Source: Sphingobacterium micropteri
GTDB taxonomy: Bacteria > Bacteroidota > Bacteroidia > Sphingobacteriales > Sphingobacteriaceae
NCBI RefSeq assembly: GCF_014692515.1
Contig: NZ_JACOIK010000004.1
Coordinates: 1 to 64,000, forward strand
Direction of reading: 5' to 3'
Length of the DNA: 64,000 nt
A program made the translations under genes and the position numbers. Below are positions 17,261-26,586 of the stretch, one piece after another (the first letter of the stretch is position 1; every line of letters begins with the position of its first letter). The notes under the pieces were generated by a model, which searched no databases, had not been told where the DNA came from, and saw nothing but the letters and a program-made list of their open reading frames with translations.

Positions 17261-19939
17261 TCACTTTAAATTATAAATTGTTTGTCTCTTTTTAAATGCA
17301 GTTTCACCACCCTCAAGAATTATACATGCCATTGTATTTGTCTTTTTGTTGTCTATTGACCCCCTGTCTACAATTGAGGTTTTCTCGTTCGTACTTTTTA
17401 AAGGCAATATAAGCTCAGAATCCCCGAGCACTGCGATATTAGCATTATGGGTTACTATTATAACCTGACGATGCTCTTTAATCCGTTTTAAGTTTTTAAC
17501 TAGGGTTTTGTAAATGAACTCACTATCAAGATTATCTTCCGGCTGATCAATTATTAAGGGACAGTTTCTTTTCGAATAAAGCAAGAGCGTTAAGAGTATG
17601 GATTGCTGCTGTCCCATGGACAGTTTAGAAAAATCTCTTTCTACCACATTTTTTGCACCATCTTCGGTGGTCACCACCTTCTTGATTTTAATAAATGGTT
17701 TATCTTTAACAATCAGCCGTTCCAATTCTCCGAGTGTCGTAATATTTTTTAAGCGTCCAATGATATCCAAAGCTTCCTCGCCTGAAAAAACAGGTTGACC
17801 TCCGCTGTTGCGTAAGGCTGTGAGTAGGGCTACATCGTTTTTGTTTAAAGCCTCGATCAAATCAAAGTATGGGATTTTTTCGACTATCAAATCTGCTTTT
17901 GGAACCTGAGCAGTCCTGTATCCCATAACAGTTTTTATTAAGCTTACCAGTTCGGTAGATAAATTTTGCTTTTCAATGCTAAGCTCAACTTCATAATCGA
18001 TTACCGACCCCCTTAGGTTTTCATTGACCGTATAAATGAATTTATAGCGCTCGTTATAAAGATTGTCTAAATTAATCTTACGGTCTCTTATAAGCTTCCT
18101 TCGTTCTTTGACTAATTCCTTATATTGCACTTCTTTCTGCTTTAAATCTTTCAGTTTGGCATCATAGTCACTTACATCACTAGTTGCTTTCCGTATAAAA
18201 GCCATATCCAACTTTATTCCTTGCGCTTCAAGGACAACCCTCTTTTCTTCTATATTTTTGATAATATCGACTTCTTTGGCTCTCCATTTTTCAATTTCTA
18301 CCTTTAAGTTTCGTTTAAAGTCCGTAGAATCGACAACCACTTTGGAAGACTGCTGCCCAATTGATGTTATGTAACTATCCATAAGGCTTGAAACATTCCG
18401 ATACTCTTCCTTCCCAACAATAATATCCGACTCAGTGATCGACTGCACCGCCTCTTTAAGAGAATTTGTATTGAGCCCATCTGTGATATTTTGTATATGC
18501 GCATCTAAATTCTCAAGCAACGCATTTCGAAGTACTCGTTCGTTGGCAATTCCTTCTTCTAATTCTACAATTTCCTTCACATTATTAGTCTTTAATTTTG
18601 CCAGCTGTCCTTTAGCATTGACAAAAGCCTGCTCGATCGTCGGGATGCGATCAATTTCGAGTTTTAGGCGCTCTTTAGATGTTTGATTTTGCAACAATTG
18701 ATTTCGTATCGTCTCGTCATTGATTTCATAAACATTGGTATCAATAAAATTATCAATGAACTTCAATAAGATTTCTGGATCTTTCCCGCATTTTTGAATT
18801 GTAGCCGCAGTCTCTCCTTGACCGAAGCTTTCAATGGTCAATTGTTGGATTCCATTTTGGGGATCCGTAAAATTAATCGCCCTATTATACTTTTGCTTCT
18901 GAAATTCGAGTATCTGACCAGCTTCATCCTCATAAAATAATTTAATTGTATCAGGCCACACTTCATTATCTACAATATCATCCCGGGCGGGGTTTCCTGT
19001 GACTGCACGTATACACTCCAGGATCGTTGATTTGCCTGTACCACGACCGCCGATTAAGCTGTTGAAATTATCGCTGAAATGAATATAATTCTTATCTAGG
19101 ATTCCTCCTTCAAAGCTGATACCAAGAAACTTTGGGAATGAAGTTGGAATACTTTCTTCTATCCGTATCCTAGCGTTCGCATCCAGAAAGGCTACCCTGA
19201 AAGAATTGAAATCTAAGGAATCCAACTTAAGCCTTGTTAATTTTTTCTTGCCAGTAAGATTCTTCCCTAAAGCCGGAAGTGTATGAGCATCCGAAGACAT
19301 AACTTTTGCAATGTTATAAGAATTATCCTCTCTTAAGTCCTCAACCCTAGCTCTAAATAAACGTTTCCTGTCAGGGTTATCATCTAATTCAGTGAACCAA
19401 TTTTCGGCGCTTTTATTGGAAATCTCCATACCGTAAAGTAAATCGTGCTTGAGGATAGCTTCTTTAAAGGGAGTGTAACCTGCCGTATAACTCTCAAACC
19501 CTGCATCAATGTCTATATGAGCCGCTATGCCAAAACCTCCATACTTACGAGCGACATCCAACGCCGCCGTTATCGTTGTATCACACTGCTTTTTATCCTG
19601 TGAAATCGTCAATTCGCCGTAAAACGATCTAATTTGCTCATAGGTTTCAAAATAAACAAGGAAATGACCCTGGCTGGTTGAAAGCTCGATGCCAGGTATA
19701 ACCAAAATACTTTTCCCTTTTGCATATGCAAGCGCTTCCGGTATATTACCTATTTCATTATGGTCCGTTATACTTATCACTGAAATATTCTCTTTTATCG
19801 CTTCATCGATAATATTGGCCGGAATCATCTGCGTATCGGTTACATCATAAGAAGCATAGGGCCCATAAGAATGGATATGTAGGTCGGCTCTATAAAATTT
19901 AGCGCCATTTTCAATTGCAAGTAAATCAGTGAGGTACAT
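17261..19939 (-). CDS. TrlF-type PHP-domain and SMC-like ATPase
   Basis: An 892-aa protein. Residues 15-230 are a PHP phosphoesterase domain with D19-L-H21-I-H23, T58-D-H60-N, PGIELS at 82-87, H141 and S216-D-A-H219, the expected metal ligands. Residues 275-892 form an SMC/RecN-like ATPase: Walker A GGRGTGKS (297-304), long coiled coils up to about residue 640, signature LSMGQQQS and Walker B PLIIDQPEDNLDS, with a histidine switch THN. This is the layout of TrlF-family ATPases. It probably senses DNA or RNA and cleaves with the PHP site. It is the last minus-strand gene of a helicase-nuclease set, after a 237-base gap with a small hairpin. Confidence 0.75.
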   Translation of the reverse strand: MYLTDLLAIENGAKFYRADLHIHSYGPYASYDVTDTQMIPANIIDEAIKENISVISITDHNEIGNIPEALAYAKGKSILVIPGIELSTSQGHFLVYFETYEQIRSFYGELTISQDKKQCDTTITAALDVARKYGGFGIAAHIDIDAGFESYTAGYTPFKEAILKHDLLYGMEISNKSAENWFTELDDNPDRKRLFRARVEDLREDNSYNIAKVMSSDAHTLPALGKNLTGKKKLTRLKLDSLDFNSFRVAFLDANARIRIEESIPTSFPKFLGISFEGGILDKNYIHFSDNFNSLIGGRGTGKSTILECIRAVTGNPARDDIVDNEVWPDTIKLFYEDEAGQILEFQKQKYNRAINFTDPQNGIQQLTIESFGQGETAATIQKCGKDPEILLKFIDNFIDTNVYEINDETIRNQLLQNQTSKERLKLEIDRIPTIEQAFVNAKGQLAKLKTNNVKEIVELEEGIANERVLRNALLENLDAHIQNITDGLNTNSLKEAVQSITESDIIVGKEEYRNVSSLMDSYITSIGQQSSKVVVDSTDFKRNLKVEIEKWRAKEVDIIKNIEEKRVVLEAQGIKLDMAFIRKATSDVSDYDAKLKDLKQKEVQYKELVKERRKLIRDRKINLDNLYNERYKFIYTVNENLRGSVIDYEVELSIEKQNLSTELVSLIKTVMGYRTAQVPKADLIVEKIPYFDLIEALNKNDVALLTALRNSGGQPVFSGEEALDIIGRLKNITTLGELERLIVKDKPFIKIKKVVTTEDGAKNVVERDFSKLSMGQQQSILLTLLLYSKRNCPLIIDQPEDNLDSEFIYKTLVKNLKRIKEHRQVIIVTHNANIAVLGDSELILPLKSTNEKTSIVDRGSIDNKKTNTMACIILEGGETAFKKRQTIYNLK

Positions 19940-20080
19940 AGTTTTTTAAGGTTCTAATTAAGATACTCGAATATAGCAAGCTTTTTTTAAATAGAATTTT
20001 TTAAGTTTCCAAGGTAAATTATTCTGTGGTCTGAAGGCTGTCGATAACTGTAGTCCTTTAAAGTACGAGCCATTAGAAAC

Positions 20081-20099
20081 TATAGAGATTGTCTCTATA
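20081..20099. promoter_or_regulatory. Perfect inverted repeat TATAGAGA-N3-TCTCTATA
   Basis: Two 8-base arms flank three bases. It lies in the 237-base gap between the nuclease-like gene and the TrlF gene, about 145 bases before the TrlF start. It may be an operator or an RNA hairpin that sets TrlF expression apart from the rest. Confidence 0.4.
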
Positions 20100-20176
20100 A
20101 AAATGAAGTTCGAGGAATGCTGGCAGATCGTGTCTCTGAAACGCAATTCCTGTGGCAATTACATAAAATAATTACG

Positions 20177-20641
20177 TTATCCAAACCCCAAAATACTCCA
20201 GTTATTCTTTCTTTCATAATCCCGAGCCGTAAAAAATTTAAAATCATGCCATCGAAAGGCCACTTCCTTTTTTTTGCTACCATCTTTTTTTACAACACTT
20301 ATATAATTAGTGTAGTTAGTCTCAACAATACTCGATAAAATATCGTACTCATAAATGTAGTATTCAACGTCATTCTCTTTTAAATTAACCAATATCGTAA
20401 AAAGGTTTGGGTTATTTTTGCGCGTACAAATGTCGGTTCCCAACTTCCACCCTTGCTTATTCCGGACAGACATGGTTTTGACTTGAATAAAAATTGATTT
20501 CGTCCCATCCATATTTACAGCAACCAAATCATATAGAGGGTTATTCTTAGGAGTGGTTAGCGCTAAGATTCCACGTTTACCTAATTCAGCAGCTACAAAA
20601 TATTCCCCAGTAACTGCTGTGATATTATTTTTTGAACTCAT
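20177..20641 (-). CDS. PD-(D/E)XK-like nuclease-fold protein
   Basis: A 154-aa protein. G12-E13 in VTGEYFVAAELGKRG, D38 in PLYDLVAVN and Q53-V-K55 in IFIQVKT fit the E...D...(E/Q)xK core of small PD-(D/E)XK proteins related to Holliday junction resolvases and DUF4365. The Q-for-E change is common and does not exclude activity. It follows the helicase gene by 122 bases on the same strand and may supply the cutting activity to the helicase. Confidence 0.6.
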   Translation of the reverse strand: MSSKNNITAVTGEYFVAAELGKRGILALTTPKNNPLYDLVAVNMDGTKSIFIQVKTMSVRNKQGWKLGTDICTRKNNPNLFTILVNLKENDVEYYIYEYDILSSIVETNYTNYISVVKKDGSKKKEVAFRWHDFKFFTARDYERKNNWSILGFG

Positions 20642-20763
20642 GTACTAATTATATTTTACGTTAATTGAGTTAATATTTAGATGAACAAGCTAACAATATG
20701 AAACGTCTCTCTTACTTCAGCTAACCGTTAAGCCAGCCGATTTCTGGACACTTACATACTCAT

Positions 20764-23700
20764 TTAACTTGTGTATACTTTTAAATTAACATTACCCACA
20801 GTTTTCAAATAGTGATCGGTAGTACCTAATATCTGAAGGATATCATCAGAAGCACTATTCTTGGCTAGTCCTGGCTGAACTATATTAATATGAAACCTAA
20901 GTTCCTTCGTCCATTTAGCCGCGTTTAAAAAATATTCTAACTCGTCTTCTGTTCCTTTGATAAGTCTCGAACATTCATTCCCTTTTCTTTTTTTGACTTT
21001 CCTTTTAAACATATGCTCAAAAAACTCTCTCCCATCGCGGTATTTCCAATTGAGGGATTTTTGAGCCTGCCCACAAACCTGGTAGAAATTTTCTATATTA
21101 TTACCTATCTGGCCATTTCGAGCATATTTTAAATGAAATAAATGAACATCAATACAATCGGCGGTATCATTTATCCCAATAATATCAGCAATCTCACCTT
21201 TCCCATCATCGTCATATATCATATCATATTGGCCTCGGATCTGCTCAATAAAATTATACTGAATTGATTCATGCTTATACGGCTTGATGCCTTGAGATTC
21301 AATGGAAATATCTACACCAGGCCAACTTTGACTGAAGATGTGGTCTAAAGATATATGATCGGCCTGTCTGCGAATTTTCACGTACTGATTCTGCATTAGC
21401 TGGCTTCCATCAGCAAACCAAAAAACTGGTGTAACATTCGCTAAATATTCAACCAATTGCATCTTCTTGGATCCTACATTTATCTCTGCTATAGTATTAT
21501 CAACTTTCGTTATATTAAAACTTGGAACAAGCTCACCACCTATATTTTTATTAAATAATACAAGATCAAATTCTACACGATTTAATTCACTAGAAATTGC
21601 AAAACGAAGATTAGCCACATCAACCTCAACTACATGAATATCTAATTCCCAAAGGTAGGATCTAATCCCGTTTAAGTATACTTCATATCGGTTTTCTGAA
21701 AATTTATACATGTCCGCGTTCCAATCAATAGAAATAGCTTTTACTTTGGGTTTAGCAGAAATTAATTCTATTTGAAGAGTATGCTCTAAAACTGTGTTGG
21801 GATTGATCGTCGAATCAGTTACAGTACTTCCAATAGATCGGCACCATTCTGTAAGTTGCTGTATATTACCTCTAAGATAAGACCATATTTTTCCCTTCAC
21901 AGAGCACCCTAAGGATACTTTTTCTCCATCTTTAAATCCGACTCCAAAAATATTATTCTTTATCAACGTCCCTTGTTCCAACATTTGGAGTCCATCTTGA
22001 ACCCCCTTACCATAGAAAGATTGGAAGCTAATGTCTTTCCCGATACCTTTTCTTGCACCGACATTGAAAAGTGATAGTCGATGCACCTCATGAAATATTC
22101 TAAACACATTCATGCCAGTTATCTTTGATTGGTGTCCTTCGAACATCGCTTGCACCAATTTGTCCGAAGCAATGTTCTTTATAGAAGTGTTGACAAAAAC
22201 TCGGTTAACATCTGGGCGAAAATCCCAATAGACAACAATTAGATCCCAAGTCAAATTCTGGACAGTATCAAATTCCCCCCACTCTACTCTATTCACTTTA
22301 CCTAGTATAATAACAAGAGTGTTTTCTTCTGCATTATAGTCAAAATACTGATGATCATAAGTATTCAAGTTACTGATCCCCTCTCTCCAAGTATTCGGAT
22401 GCCAAGTGTCTCCGTCGTTTTTATATATTACGGTACTCAATGCTGGGTTAATATTTTGAAACGGAATAACCGAGTCTTCAAGATGTCTAAATCCATCCAG
22501 AAATTTCTTAAAATCAATTTGCTGCTGCGCTGCTCCTTCGCTTAACATTGGCAATAAAAGATTCCAGTCTGCGTCCTTTGCATAAAGTTGCTCAAGTTCT
22601 TCTTTGATCGGCGGATAAGCCATATTGGTGACGAAGCTTGCCTTACCTAAACTACTATAACTGGTTCTAGTAAACCGTCCTATAAATTGTAAAGTAATAG
22701 GTAGACTTTGTCGTTCATCGTGTATAGCTCCTATTTTCAATTCCGGTAGATCAAACCCTTCACCCAGCATATCAACACAAATAATTATGGAATGTTTTTT
22801 AGCTTTAATTGCATCCATTATCCCTCTAAGGCCAGCCTTGCTATTATAAACAACTACAGGCTTAAGATCTTCATGAACTGAATAGTATTGATATACTTCT
22901 TCAGCTCTATCCTTAGACATGCAACGGGCGAGGATAATATGTGGATAGCCGTTCTTGATATCCTCTCTTAATATAGAAACAGCTTTGTCTGCGATCATTT
23001 TATCTGCCTTCGAACGATCATATTCTCTTATAGGAAAAAATTGAATTTCCTTATAATAATGTTGTTCCTGAGCCTTTCTCAATGGAAAATTGAAAATAAA
23101 CTTGCCTTTAAGACGCTTACCATCATCTCTGTATGGTGTAGCTGTAAACAGGAGCACCTTTTTCTTGTCAAAGTTCGAAATAAATTCCTGCCAAGTTTTT
23201 GCTTCAGAATGATGTGCCTCATCAACATACAGACTTGAAAACATTTCTGACATCAGCCTCTTCTGTGTCGGAGTAGCCTTTGAAGCGATTGCCATTGTGG
23301 TTATGACAACATTGCACTTCGAAATAAACCGTTTCAGTTCTTCATCACTAGCTATCCCAGATGTCAAAATGCCGACATTAGGATTTATCACCTCCTCGCC
23401 GATAACACCAAATTTCTTTAACAATCCGTATGTAAGAAATTTTTGAAAAAGTTGTGTACGCAGAGAGTCAGAAGGTACTGTAACTAGTAGCTTGTTAGAG
23501 GTGGTCGCTACCATGGAACAAATCATAGTTTCCGTTTTGCCCGTCCCTGTCGGCATAACTATGATACCTATTTCATCTTGATTATATCCGTGAGCTAGAA
23601 TAGAATGCAAAGCCCCGAGCTGGGGTGCACGAAGCCCATCAATCTTTTTTTCAATATCCTCTTTTATGAATTTAAAATTCCCATTCCATGATGCGACAAC

Positions 23701-24006
23701 ATCTCCCGGAGAGGTATTGTGAATCAATGGATGCTTAAGCCATTTGATTAAGTTGAGATTTTCATTCTCGAAATCTCTCTTCGTGGGAATCCTCGAAGAC
23801 AACAGTACGTAGGAGTAATCCGCGGAATCGAAGTTAGGATCAGTAGTAACTACATAAGCATTTTCACCACTTTTGATTGTAAAAGGAGCTTTACTTTCGA
23901 TTACACAGTCGTTCAAAATGAACTCCTCTGCGGAATACTGAATTATTTGGTTTCCATCTTTGGTATATAGTGTATTTAAAACCCTGGGAAATCTAGTCTT
24001 AATCAT
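20764..24006 (-). CDS. Large SF2 DEAD/DEAH-box helicase
   Basis: A 1,080-aa protein. Residues 115-480 hold an SF2 motor: motif I MPTGTGKTE (151-159), motif Ia VTVPSDSLRTQ, motif II VDEAHH (261-266), motif III FTATPYRDDGK, motif IV region CVDMLGEGFDLP and motif VI QFIGRFTR. The N-terminal 110 residues and the C-terminal 600 are not known to me. The C-terminus includes IADIIGINDTADCIDVHLFHLKYARNG, whose D-x-H-x-x-x-x-K spacing might be a degenerate nuclease core. Large helicases with such extensions are typical of defence operons. No DUF1837 (HamA) or DrmB partner is present, so it is neither Hachiman nor DISARM. Confidence 0.75.
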   Translation of the reverse strand: MIKTRFPRVLNTLYTKDGNQIIQYSAEEFILNDCVIESKAPFTIKSGENAYVVTTDPNFDSADYSYVLLSSRIPTKRDFENENLNLIKWLKHPLIHNTSPGDVVASWNGNFKFIKEDIEKKIDGLRAPQLGALHSILAHGYNQDEIGIIVMPTGTGKTETMICSMVATTSNKLLVTVPSDSLRTQLFQKFLTYGLLKKFGVIGEEVINPNVGILTSGIASDEELKRFISKCNVVITTMAIASKATPTQKRLMSEMFSSLYVDEAHHSEAKTWQEFISNFDKKKVLLFTATPYRDDGKRLKGKFIFNFPLRKAQEQHYYKEIQFFPIREYDRSKADKMIADKAVSILREDIKNGYPHIILARCMSKDRAEEVYQYYSVHEDLKPVVVYNSKAGLRGIMDAIKAKKHSIIICVDMLGEGFDLPELKIGAIHDERQSLPITLQFIGRFTRTSYSSLGKASFVTNMAYPPIKEELEQLYAKDADWNLLLPMLSEGAAQQQIDFKKFLDGFRHLEDSVIPFQNINPALSTVIYKNDGDTWHPNTWREGISNLNTYDHQYFDYNAEENTLVIILGKVNRVEWGEFDTVQNLTWDLIVVYWDFRPDVNRVFVNTSIKNIASDKLVQAMFEGHQSKITGMNVFRIFHEVHRLSLFNVGARKGIGKDISFQSFYGKGVQDGLQMLEQGTLIKNNIFGVGFKDGEKVSLGCSVKGKIWSYLRGNIQQLTEWCRSIGSTVTDSTINPNTVLEHTLQIELISAKPKVKAISIDWNADMYKFSENRYEVYLNGIRSYLWELDIHVVEVDVANLRFAISSELNRVEFDLVLFNKNIGGELVPSFNITKVDNTIAEINVGSKKMQLVEYLANVTPVFWFADGSQLMQNQYVKIRRQADHISLDHIFSQSWPGVDISIESQGIKPYKHESIQYNFIEQIRGQYDMIYDDDGKGEIADIIGINDTADCIDVHLFHLKYARNGQIGNNIENFYQVCGQAQKSLNWKYRDGREFFEHMFKRKVKKRKGNECSRLIKGTEDELEYFLNAAKWTKELRFHINIVQPGLAKNSASDDILQILGTTDHYLKTVGNVNLKVYTS

Positions 24007-24093
24007 AATAAATCTTAAATGAAAAGTTTAAAAATGAGCTCAATACAAAAAGTAATGTATCATTTAAGCAAATAAGGCTCTTATCTCTTCAGG

Positions 24094-24966
24094 TCAATTA
24101 CTACGATGTTCAAATCGCTGTTGATAAAGCTCGTCAGCAATTAGCTCTGCTTTAGTCAACTGTGAGAGATCCTCCCAGTCACGCCCCAACACATAGGTGG
24201 CATTATTATGAAAAATACTCTCTAGAATAAAGAAGTTTTTTTCCGGAAAGCCAAAGACAACATAACCATTGAATCCTGCTCGGCCTATTGCTACAAAATT
24301 TGGACTGTAACTAGTAATTACTTTAAATCTTTGCCTAATGATTGGTTGATAGTTTTGTTTTGCTCTATCTACAAGCTCCTCGACGTTCGACCTCAACCTT
24401 TCCCAAGGATATACTCCCTGTGGTAAAACAGTCCAATTCACCCTTCTTACTGGAGCATTTAAGTTAATCACAACCTCGTTATCCTCCCTAACGGTATCAC
24501 ATTCTCCGAAGAGTTCCAGAAACAAATTAACGATATGTAAGATATCAGGATAATTGGCTTGTTCGTTAACTAAGTCTGGAGAGACAATCAATACTTCATT
24601 TATGGCATTCTCCATGACTGTTAACTCGACACTTGGCGGTGGTATTTCTGTTCTAGGATATCGAAGGTATGGAATATCTACTGTATGCGGATTCCCATGC
24701 CAGTCTGTGACAACCAATTCCCTGAATTTGCGCTCTTTTTCCCTGTCACGATGCACAATAAAACCACCCTCAGCATTGATGCGGCTTCTCGCACCAATAA
24801 TATTTGGCAAAATCTGGATTCCTAACTCCAAGTCGTCAAAACCTGTATTAACAACTCGTCTTTCAAAATCATTCGGTTGCAATAATGCAATCCTGAATAT
24901 AGCTCCTTCTTCTATGTCTGCTAGATATTTTTCTATATTACGTACTCTCTTACCTTGAATTTTCAT
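24094..24966 (-). CDS. Uncharacterised 290-aa protein, first gene before the helicase
   Basis: No domain recognised. The N-terminus (GKRVRNIEKYLADIEEGAIF) is followed by a basic, beta-rich stretch GARSRINAEGGFIVHRDREKERKFRELVV and PYLRYPRTEIPPPSVELTV. The C-terminal 100 residues are mixed, ending in QLTKAELIADELYQQRF. There is no membrane segment. It is 87 bases before the helicase on the same strand and opens the set, so it is probably a dedicated partner, such as a sensor or adaptor. A plus-strand ORF across it is a shadow. Confidence 0.55.
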   Translation of the reverse strand: MKIQGKRVRNIEKYLADIEEGAIFRIALLQPNDFERRVVNTGFDDLELGIQILPNIIGARSRINAEGGFIVHRDREKERKFRELVVTDWHGNPHTVDIPYLRYPRTEIPPPSVELTVMENAINEVLIVSPDLVNEQANYPDILHIVNLFLELFGECDTVREDNEVVINLNAPVRRVNWTVLPQGVYPWERLRSNVEELVDRAKQNYQPIIRQRFKVITSYSPNFVAIGRAGFNGYVVFGFPEKNFFILESIFHNNATYVLGRDWEDLSQLTKAELIADELYQQRFEHRSN

Positions 24967-25003
24967 TTTTCACTTTCTTTTTTAATCATCACATCCCAAT
25001 AAA

Positions 25004-25038
25004 CAAAAAGCCCGAAGACAAATCAGCAGTCCTCGAGC
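25004..25038 (-). terminator. Rho-independent terminator after the MAKKTTT gene
   Basis: On the minus strand GCTCGAGGAC pairs fully with GTCTTCGGGC (two G-U pairs) around a nine-base loop and is followed by TTTTTG. It separates the small gene at 25179 from the helicase set that starts at 24966, which therefore needs its own promoter. Confidence 0.8.
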
Positions 25039-25047
25039 TATGACAAA

Positions 25048-25179
25048 CTACTTTTTCTTTGGCACCTTTATAGTCTCTACCACAGTAGTTTTAGGTCTCC
25101 TTTGGGCCTCTTTTACAGGAATGAATTTCCCACTACCTGCATCTCTGCCAATTTTGATCGTTGTTGTTTTCTTTGCCAT
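25048..25179 (-). CDS. Small conserved basic protein MAKKTTT family (43 aa)
   Basis: The minus strand from 25179 reads MAKKTTTIKIGRDAGSGKFI and ends VETIKVPKKK. This small protein is widespread in Bacteroidota and often sits near mobile or restriction genes; I know no function. The DAGSGKFIPV stretch looks like a short phosphate loop but lacks the fold around it. The plus-strand 61-aa ORF here is a shadow. Its own terminator follows. Confidence 0.7.
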   Translation of the reverse strand: MAKKTTTIKIGRDAGSGKFIPVKEAQRRPKTTVVETIKVPKKK

Positions 25180-25193
25180 TCTATTTTTTAGCT

Positions 25194-25292
25194 TTAGAAA
25201 TTGTACACCTTGCCTCTGCGACTAGCTAGAGGGAAAACTCCTGATCCAGCAAACGGATCAACAAGCGGCACCTCAAGCGATTGCTTTAGCTG
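25194..25292 (-). pseudogene. 3' relic of an N6/N4 DNA methyltransferase
   Basis: A 32-codon frame without a start reads QLKQSLEVPLVDPFAGSGVF, then PLASRRGKVYNF. DPFAGSG is the AdoMet-binding motif I of beta-class DNA methyltransferases, normally followed by about 30 more residues. It ends 14 bases before the MAKKTTT start. This suggests that a restriction-modification unit once occupied this place and was lost. Confidence 0.5.
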
Positions 25293-25740
25293 TTAATAAA
25301 GTCTACATGATATGTTTTTTCATACAAGACATGGGACACATTCAATATCCCAAGGTACCCTAGAAAGAGAAAGTATTTTTACGGGTTTCCGTAATATTTG
25401 TTTGGTTATGCGAAACAAATTGCTTTACTTCGCGTTCAATTTAGAAGATCAATGATCAATACTTTCATTCTGCCTTTCCAGGTACGGATGATATAAGTTT
25501 AAGAGGGCTAAGTGTTACCAGCACTTAGCTCTTATTTTTTATATCAGCCTCCTCTTTTTCTATTCTCTTTGCTCCATCAAACTGTATTTTCAAATTAGAC
25601 AAACTACACAAAAATACTATTTCTCTTTAATTAACTATAATGAAAGCTTTAAACATTTACTGCTATTTGTAATCCTTTTTCATTTTTTCCATTTTCAGAA
25701 TTCTCCCTAGATATACTGGAGGATACTGACCCCTTAGCGA
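25293..25740. other. Intergenic region
   Basis: No gene recognised. A terminator hairpin lies at 25499-25540. The rest is AT-rich without a clear frame, and precedes the 21-bp array. Confidence 0.4.
25499..25540 (+). terminator. Hairpin with T-run
   Basis: AAGAGGGCTAAGTG pairs with CACTTAGCTCTT (two bulged bases) around a short loop, followed by ATTTTTT. It is oriented for plus-strand transcription, though no plus-strand gene is recognisable before it. Confidence 0.6.
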
Positions 25741-25791
25741 GTAGTTTTCGTGACTTAGTGATCACGGCATGTTTCACTTGTGTAGATGCTG

Positions 25792-26146
25792 TTCATTTTG
25801 TCGTTGCGTTGTGGCTATGTACATGTACATGTGGCTGCCCGCACGGGACAATTAGATTTTGTTCCTTGACGAAGCGGCTATGTCCGGTGCGTTGTTCATT
25901 TTGTCAGGGTAGATTGCGCGTATGTTCCCTGCGTATTCGGCTAAGTACCGTGCCTTTGCAATGCATGCACGCAACAAGTCTATTTTGTACAGCGACATGT
26001 CGGTTGTGTCACGCAACAAATACGGTATGTAACGTGACATAGCCGACAACTACATTGACTTGTTGATTATGTCACTGTACATAGACGTTAACTACATTGC
26101 AGTAGACGCTATGTACATGTACAAAATGGCTATTTTGGCGGAATAC
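25792..26146. repeat. Degenerate 21-bp tandem array, about 16-17 units
   Basis: The core (C/T)TATGT or TTTTGT recurs with its G at 25819, 25861, 25882, 25903, 25924, 25945, 25987, 26008, 26029, 26071 and 26113, all multiples of 21 apart; the missing positions 25840, 25966, 26050 and 26092 hold decayed cores (for example CTACATTG twice). A rough unit is CGGCTATGTACNNTGACNT. A two-base slip lies near 25810. Copies are diverged but the period is strict. The minus strand reads open in one frame as heptads for 65 codons, but TAG stops replace TAC beyond it. GC-richer than the flanks. Confidence 0.7.
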
Positions 26147-26193
26147 GAATAGGCCATTAAGGAATAAACCTTTTATTAAAAAAATAATTAGTG

Positions 26194-26224
26194 TTGTTAA
26201 TCAAGCGGACATTCTCTATTTTTA
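26194..26224 (+). promoter_or_regulatory. Candidate promoter TTG-N20-TATTTTTA
   Basis: TTG at 26194-26196 and TATTTTTA at 26217-26224, 20 bases apart. The same arrangement, with the following G/A-rich leader and ATGAA start, recurs at 34795-34825. The leader runs about 40 bases to the ATG at 26267. Confidence 0.45.
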
Positions 26225-26266
26225 GGGTAACAGTAATAACTATTTACATACAAATCGGCTTAAGTT

Positions 26267-26524
26267 ATGAAGAGCATGCCATTAACGGAATTGAGGACCG
26301 AAGAACTCATCAAGAAGAAAAGAACAACTGGCATTATAACCGGATCGCTAGCAGCTGTCCTCATCATCTTGTTTGGCCAGTCAATACACGCCTGGGCAAC
26401 CGAAGGTTATCCATCTGCAATTGCAATTCCAATAGCCCTATCCCCGATCGTATTTCTTTATCTGAAAAAGATCAAGGAGATTAAAAGGGAGTTGGAAGTT
26501 CGACCGGTAGATTTCGACAAATAA
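26267..26524 (+). CDS. Small two-segment membrane protein
   Basis: An 85-aa protein. A basic N-terminus (EELIKKKRTTG) is followed by a hydrophobic segment at about 25-43 (GSLAAVLIILFGQSIHAWA) and a second at about 48-67 (PSAIAIPIALSPIVFLYL), then KKIKEIKRELEVRP. It lies 62 bases before the second AbiH gene. It may be a small immunity or defence accessory protein; function unknown. Confidence 0.55.
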   Translation: MKSMPLTELRTEELIKKKRTTGIITGSLAAVLIILFGQSIHAWATEGYPSAIAIPIALSPIVFLYLKKIKEIKRELEVRPVDFDK

Positions 26525-26586
26525 ATCGTACAAAATTATGTGCGAACTTTTAATAACTGTAAAAGCAATTTCACAGCGTAAAAGTT

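Noticed and set aside
17261..24966. Hachiman, DISARM or Zorya system
   Set aside because: A large helicase is present, but no HamA (DUF1837), DrmB or ZorA/ZorB protein is in the set.
25758..26042. Cysteine-rich 94-aa protein on the plus strand
   Set aside because: It arises from reading the 21-bp array in one frame (repeated TGC, TGT); there is no ribosome site, and stops appear in neighbouring units.
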